A stretch of 9,705 nucleotides of DNA from Bacteriovoracaceae bacterium UBA7317. Lineage in GTDB: Bacteria; Bdellovibrionota; Bacteriovoracia; Bacteriovoracales; Bacteriovoracaceae. The stretch is taken from the NCBI GenBank assembly GCA_002474345.1, contig DKQD01000065.1:13855-23559 (forward strand), written 5' to 3'. Position numbers and translations under genes: made by a program. The notes below the pieces were generated by a model. That model did no database searches. It had not been told where the DNA came from and worked only from the letters and a program-made list of their open reading frames with translations. Shown in pieces: positions 7,416 to 9,705 of the stretch. Numbering within the stretch: the stretch's first letter is position 1; each line of letters begins with the position of its first letter.

Positions 7416-7423
7416 AAGAAAAA

Positions 7424-7429
7424 TCCTTT
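7424..7429 (-). promoter_or_regulatory. Ribosome binding site deciding the start of the secreted protein
   Basis: AAAGGA on the minus strand lies 8 nt upstream of the ATG at 7413-7415. No comparable site precedes the longer ATG at 7482-7484. Confidence 0.7.
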
Positions 7430-7532
7430 CCCACAATATTAATCTACAAAAAAGGGGTGATAAATGGGTATTAAATTCCATCATTAATAATTCGAAATGT
7501 ATCTTTCTATTTTTTTAAATATAAAATTATCT

Positions 7533-7552
7533 ATAAAAATTCTAATTTTTAT
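7533..7552. repeat. Perfect AT-rich palindrome in the divergent spacer
   Basis: ATAAAAATT (7533-7541) and AATTTTTAT (7544-7552) are exact complements around a 2-nt centre. The site lies between the secreted-protein unit and the thioesterase unit. The tiny centre suits a DNA-binding dyad better than an RNA hairpin. The spacer is extremely A/T-rich, so chance occurrence is quite possible. The spacer also holds several TATAAA-like stretches, none of which I can single out as the promoter. Confidence 0.35.
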
Positions 7553-7582
7553 TAAGAAAGGTTAAAATTAAAGAATATTGAA

Positions 7583-7587
7583 AAGGA
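7583..7587 (+). promoter_or_regulatory. Ribosome binding site supporting the 7599 start of the thioesterase
   Basis: AAGGA lies 11 nt before the ATG at 7599. The spacing is long but acceptable. It lies inside the reading frame of the alternative TTG start at 7578, which has no site at normal distance. Confidence 0.5.
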
Positions 7588-7598
7588 TTAGATATAAA

Positions 7599-8045
7599 AT
7601 GATTCGAAAAACAACAGGTTTTGAACCAAAGTCAAAAAATTATAAAGCCAATGTTAATGATAGCTTTAAAAAACAATCTTTTTTAAAGTTTATCGGAGCT
7701 AAATTAGTAGACGTGTCTCCTGGTCGGATAGAAATAGAAATCTATAATGATGAAAATCTTCACCAGCAGGAAGGCTTTTTTCATGGAGGCGTTACAACGA
7801 CAATCGCAGATGTTTCCATGGGTTACGCCGCTTTAAGCTTATCAGGAGATTACAGTGAAGTTCTAACAACAGAGTTTAAAGTTAACCTATTAAAACCTGC
7901 AGTTGGGAAAAAACTTATTGCACGATCAGAAGTCATTAAATTTGGTAACTTATTAAAGGTTTGTCAAAGCTCAGTTTATTGCGTTTCAGAGAAAAATGAA
8001 GAATCGCTTTGTGCCTTTGTCACTGGAACAATGTATGTTAAATAA
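7599..8045 (+). CDS. PaaI-type hotdog-fold thioesterase
   Basis: The 148-aa protein from ATG 7599 (a TTG at 7578 would add 7 residues) shows the hotdog thioesterase signature. LHQQEGFFHGG (54-64) precedes the central helix TTTIADVSMGYAAL. His62-Gly63-Gly64 and Asp71 align with the HGG and catalytic-base Asp of E. coli PaaI, with the same 9-residue spacing. Strands TEFKVNLLKPA, KLIARSEVIKFG and CAFVTGTMYV complete the sheet. Such enzymes hydrolyse acyl- or aryl-CoA thioesters in the cytoplasm as tetramers or dimers; the acyl group cannot be told from sequence. Its last 11 nt overlap the lipoprotein gene in another frame, so the two are probably coupled in translation. Confidence 0.87.
   Translation: MIRKTTGFEPKSKNYKANVNDSFKKQSFLKFIGAKLVDVSPGRIEIEIYNDENLHQQEGFFHGGVTTTIADVSMGYAALSLSGDYSEVLTTEFKVNLLKPAVGKKLIARSEVIKFGNLLKVCQSSVYCVSEKNEESLCAFVTGTMYVK
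8025..8028 (+). promoter_or_regulatory. Ribosome binding site within the thioesterase gene for the lipoprotein start
   Basis: GGAA lies 6 nt upstream of the ATG at 8035. This site and the lipoprotein-like N-terminus it yields are the reasons for preferring 8035 over the ATG at 7996 or the internal ATG at 8101. Confidence 0.5.
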
Positions 8046-9540
8046 ATTTAAAAATTTTTATAATTATAATTTAAATTTTAAAAAAAACCTTATAGTCATA
8101 ATGTTATTATCTTTTTTTTCATGCAGCGGTTCTTCAGGAGGAGGTGGTGGTGGAAGCAGTGATAGCTCTGATGACAGCGGAGGTTTTGGCAGTATAAGTG
8201 GAACCATAACCGATTCATCTAGTGGTAATGGCATATCAGGTGTAAGTATAACAAATAATACTAGTAATACCTCTACAACGAGTAGTGGTTATGGAGTTTA
8301 TAGCTTTGCGAACCTTTCTACCGGTAATTATTCATTATCTTTTACCAAATCTGGTTATCAAACAAATACAGCAACAATAGCTGTTACAAAAGATCAAACC
8401 TCAGATGGTAATATTACTCTTACTCAAAACACTGGTAACATTAGTGGTACAATTACAGATTCCTCTTCTGGTGGCGTACTCTCAGGTGTAAGTGTAACAA
8501 ATAGTACTAGCGGTACTTCAGCAACAAGCAATGGATCTGGTGTTTATAGTTTTCTTAATCTCTCTCCGGGAAACTATTCATTATCTTTTAGTAAATCTAA
8601 TTATAACAGCACAACAACAACGATTTCAGTTAACTCAGATCAGACATCAGACGCTAATATTGCCCTCGCTCCAGATAATAAATTCGTAGCTGTAGGTCAG
8701 TCTGGAACAATTATTGCCTCTGTAGATGGATCCAATTGGACAACAAGAACATCTGGAACATCTAGTGAGATTTTTAAAGTAAAGCAACTAAATAATAAAA
8801 TATATGCGGTTGGAAGAAGTGGTTTGCTCTTAAAATCGAATGATGGGAACTCATGGGAAAGTGTTTCAACTGGAACGAGTGCAAACTTATTGGATATTTT
8901 TTACTACAATAACTTATATGTTATTGTAGGAGGTAATGAAAATCCTGGAGGAAATTCAATAATTTTAACATCAACCGATACATCTTCATGGTACAAAATA
9001 ACAAGTGCTACTCCTAGAGAGCTAAGTGGTGTTACGTATTTAAATACAAGATATGTAGCAGTAGCAGCAGGAGGATCAAGTCTAACATCTAATATGATTG
9101 GGAGCTCTACTGACGGTTACACCTGGGCATTTACAGGTACAAACTATGGTCAAAATAAAGTATTAAATGGAATTACAACGGATAATTCGTATTTATATGC
9201 AGCTGGTGGCAGTGGAATCGTAATCAAATCTAATGATTTTTTTAATTGGACACAATTAACAACCGGAATATCATCACAATTATACGATATCATATATGGT
9301 TCAAGTAAATTAATTGCAGTAGGAAATGCTGGAGCTATAATTTATTCCACAGATGGAACAAATTGGACAGATGAAACAATTAGCGGTGCTGAAAATTTAT
9401 ACGGTGTAACCTATGGTAACTCTCTTTTTGTAGTCGTTGGAAATAACGGTTCAATTTATAAATCAAGCAATATTACTGATTGGGAGAGCGTATCTTCTCC
9501 CACATCAAATCTATTATGGAGTGTGGAAGCAATTGAATAA
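8035..9540 (+). CDS. Surface lipoprotein with two carboxypeptidase-regulatory-like domains and a beta-propeller
   Basis: The 501-aa product starts with a basic n-region (NFKKN), a hydrophobic core LIVIMLLSFF and a relaxed lipobox FFS-C30. Ser at +2 would, under the E. coli Lol rule, favour the outer membrane. A six-glycine run (35-40) and a Ser/Asp linker follow. Next are two tandem domains of about 78 residues (53-130, 134-211) that share GxISGTITDSSSG, GVYSF-NLS-GNYSLSF-KS and DQTSD motifs, typical of CarboxypepD_reg-like beta sandwiches. The rest (about 215-499) consists of seven repeats of the form xxxAVGxxGxIxxSxDGxxW, as in Ycf48/BNR-like propellers. No catalytic motif is seen. Adhesion, binding or a structural role on the surface is likely, but the ligand is unknown. 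The gene overlaps the thioesterase gene by 11 nt. Confidence 0.85.
   Translation: MLNKFKNFYNYNLNFKKNLIVIMLLSFFSCSGSSGGGGGGSSDSSDDSGGFGSISGTITDSSSGNGISGVSITNNTSNTSTTSSGYGVYSFANLSTGNYSLSFTKSGYQTNTATIAVTKDQTSDGNITLTQNTGNISGTITDSSSGGVLSGVSVTNSTSGTSATSNGSGVYSFLNLSPGNYSLSFSKSNYNSTTTTISVNSDQTSDANIALAPDNKFVAVGQSGTIIASVDGSNWTTRTSGTSSEIFKVKQLNNKIYAVGRSGLLLKSNDGNSWESVSTGTSANLLDIFYYNNLYVIVGGNENPGGNSIILTSTDTSSWYKITSATPRELSGVTYLNTRYVAVAAGGSSLTSNMIGSSTDGYTWAFTGTNYGQNKVLNGITTDNSYLYAAGGSGIVIKSNDFFNWTQLTTGISSQLYDIIYGSSKLIAVGNAGAIIYSTDGTNWTDETISGAENLYGVTYGNSLFVVVGNNGSIYKSSNITDWESVSSPTSNLLWSVEAIE
8191..8667 (+). repeat. Tandem duplication of a domain of about 78 codons in the lipoprotein gene
   Basis: Unit 1 (8191-8424) and unit 2 (8434-8667) are separated by three codons. 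They are the same length and align without gaps. Nucleotide identity is visible in blocks such as TCAGGTGTAAGT and ATTCATTATCTTTTA, pointing to an internal duplication that has since diverged. Confidence 0.8.
8677..9531 (+). repeat. Seven degenerate propeller-blade repeats in the lipoprotein gene
   Basis: Repeats start near residues 216, 255, 294, 339, 386, 425 and 464 of the 501-aa protein, spaced about 39-47 residues. Each carries a version of AVG-x-x-G followed by S-x-D-G-x-x-W. Blades 3 and 4 have small insertions. A count of seven would close a standard seven-bladed propeller. Confidence 0.7.
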
Positions 9541-9579
9541 AATCTCGCCAAATAGAATTTTAGTAAGCAGTTTTTTAAA

Positions 9580-9584
9580 GAGGG
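9580..9584 (+). promoter_or_regulatory. Strong ribosome binding site for the 3'-terminal gene
   Basis: GAGGG lies 7 nt upstream of the ATG at 9592. The 51-nt gap after the lipoprotein stop has no convincing terminator, so readthrough from the upstream unit is possible. Confidence 0.65.
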
Positions 9585-9591
9585 CTTTCAA

Positions 9592-9705
9592 ATGAATCAC
9601 AGCTTATTATTTTATATCTTCAATATTTTGGCCGTAATTGGGTGGTTTTTTCTCATTTTTTTGCCAAATTTAAAATTTACTAAAATAATTATACGCTCTG
9701 GCTTT
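9592..9705 (+). CDS. ABA4-like (DUF4281) membrane protein, N-terminal part (truncated by window edge)
   Basis: The first 38 codons are visible. They start at ATG 9592 with a strong GAGGG site and continue past the window. The product opens with a hydrophobic helix (LLFYIFNILAVIGWFFLIFLPN, in two halves around residues 5-26) followed by the basic stretch KFTKIIIR. The pattern of a short polar N-terminus, a helix containing NxLAxxGW, a LP(N) turn and a basic segment is what I recall of ABA4-like/DUF4281 proteins. These are four-helix membrane proteins, named after a plant protein needed for neoxanthin synthesis. With only the first helix visible the assignment is tentative; a small unrelated membrane protein is the alternative. 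Confidence 0.5.
   Translation, partial: MNHSLLFYIFNILAVIGWFFLIFLPNLKFTKIIIRSGF

Noticed and set aside
7416..7484. Longer start for the secreted protein
   Set aside because: It would add 23 residues before a clear signal peptide and has no ribosome site, while the inner ATG has AAAGGA at 8 nt.
7996..8034. Earlier ATG of the lipoprotein, or a thioesterase-lipoprotein frameshift fusion
   Set aside because: The thioesterase ends naturally after its last strand and the lipoprotein has its own start and ribosome site. The extra 13 residues only mirror thioesterase coding sequence in another frame.

Overview
The window is AT-rich chromosomal DNA from a Gram-negative bacterium. Genes are densely packed on both strands and spacers are short. 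A secreted barrel-like protein, a Cys-Ser-Gly-rich surface lipoprotein with repeat domains, a degenerate receiver protein and frequent GTG or AAGG-type starts would suit a low-GC member of the Bdellovibrionota (Bacteriovorax/Halobacteriovorax-like). That placement is an impression from gene style, not a phylogenetic result. I see no mobile element, CRISPR array, rRNA or tRNA.

Left part (1-942): two minus-strand genes. A zinc-ribbon protein is cut by the window edge, and its leader can fold into competing hairpins. Upstream of it is a stand-alone receiver-like protein that has lost the phospho-acceptor aspartate and most of the active site. The spacer between this gene and the plus-strand operon to its right holds a 13-bp-arm dyad (824-856) that overlaps the best candidate promoter.

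Middle (943-4512): a compact plus-strand operon. It encodes an ABC-2 exporter made of one ATPase and two different six-helix permeases (the COG4586/COG4587/COG3694 type triplet), with 1-nt and 3-nt gaps. A ten-helix EamA/DMT family transporter follows after 26 nt. The substrates cannot be read from the sequence. The EamA gene converges on radD, and both stop codons lie in one shared CTAG.

Minus-strand block (4509-7415): radD, a well-conserved SF2 helicase with two C-terminal zinc-binding clusters, known in E. coli as a DNA-repair and recombination accessory factor. Upstream of it lies a two-gene unit encoding a secreted, probably outer-membrane beta protein and an SRPBCC/START-like protein.

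Right part (7599-9705): a plus-strand unit with a PaaI-type hotdog thioesterase overlapping by 11 nt a 501-aa lipoprotein. The lipoprotein has a Gly run, two carboxypeptidase-regulatory-like beta domains and about seven propeller repeats. The start of an ABA4-like (DUF4281) membrane protein follows and runs off the end. No stretch longer than about 190 nt lacks a gene.

Most of the window is ordinary housekeeping and accessory content. The items most worth checking are the divergent operator beside the pseudo-receiver gene and the domain architecture of the lipoprotein. I did not find convincing evidence of a wholly new system.
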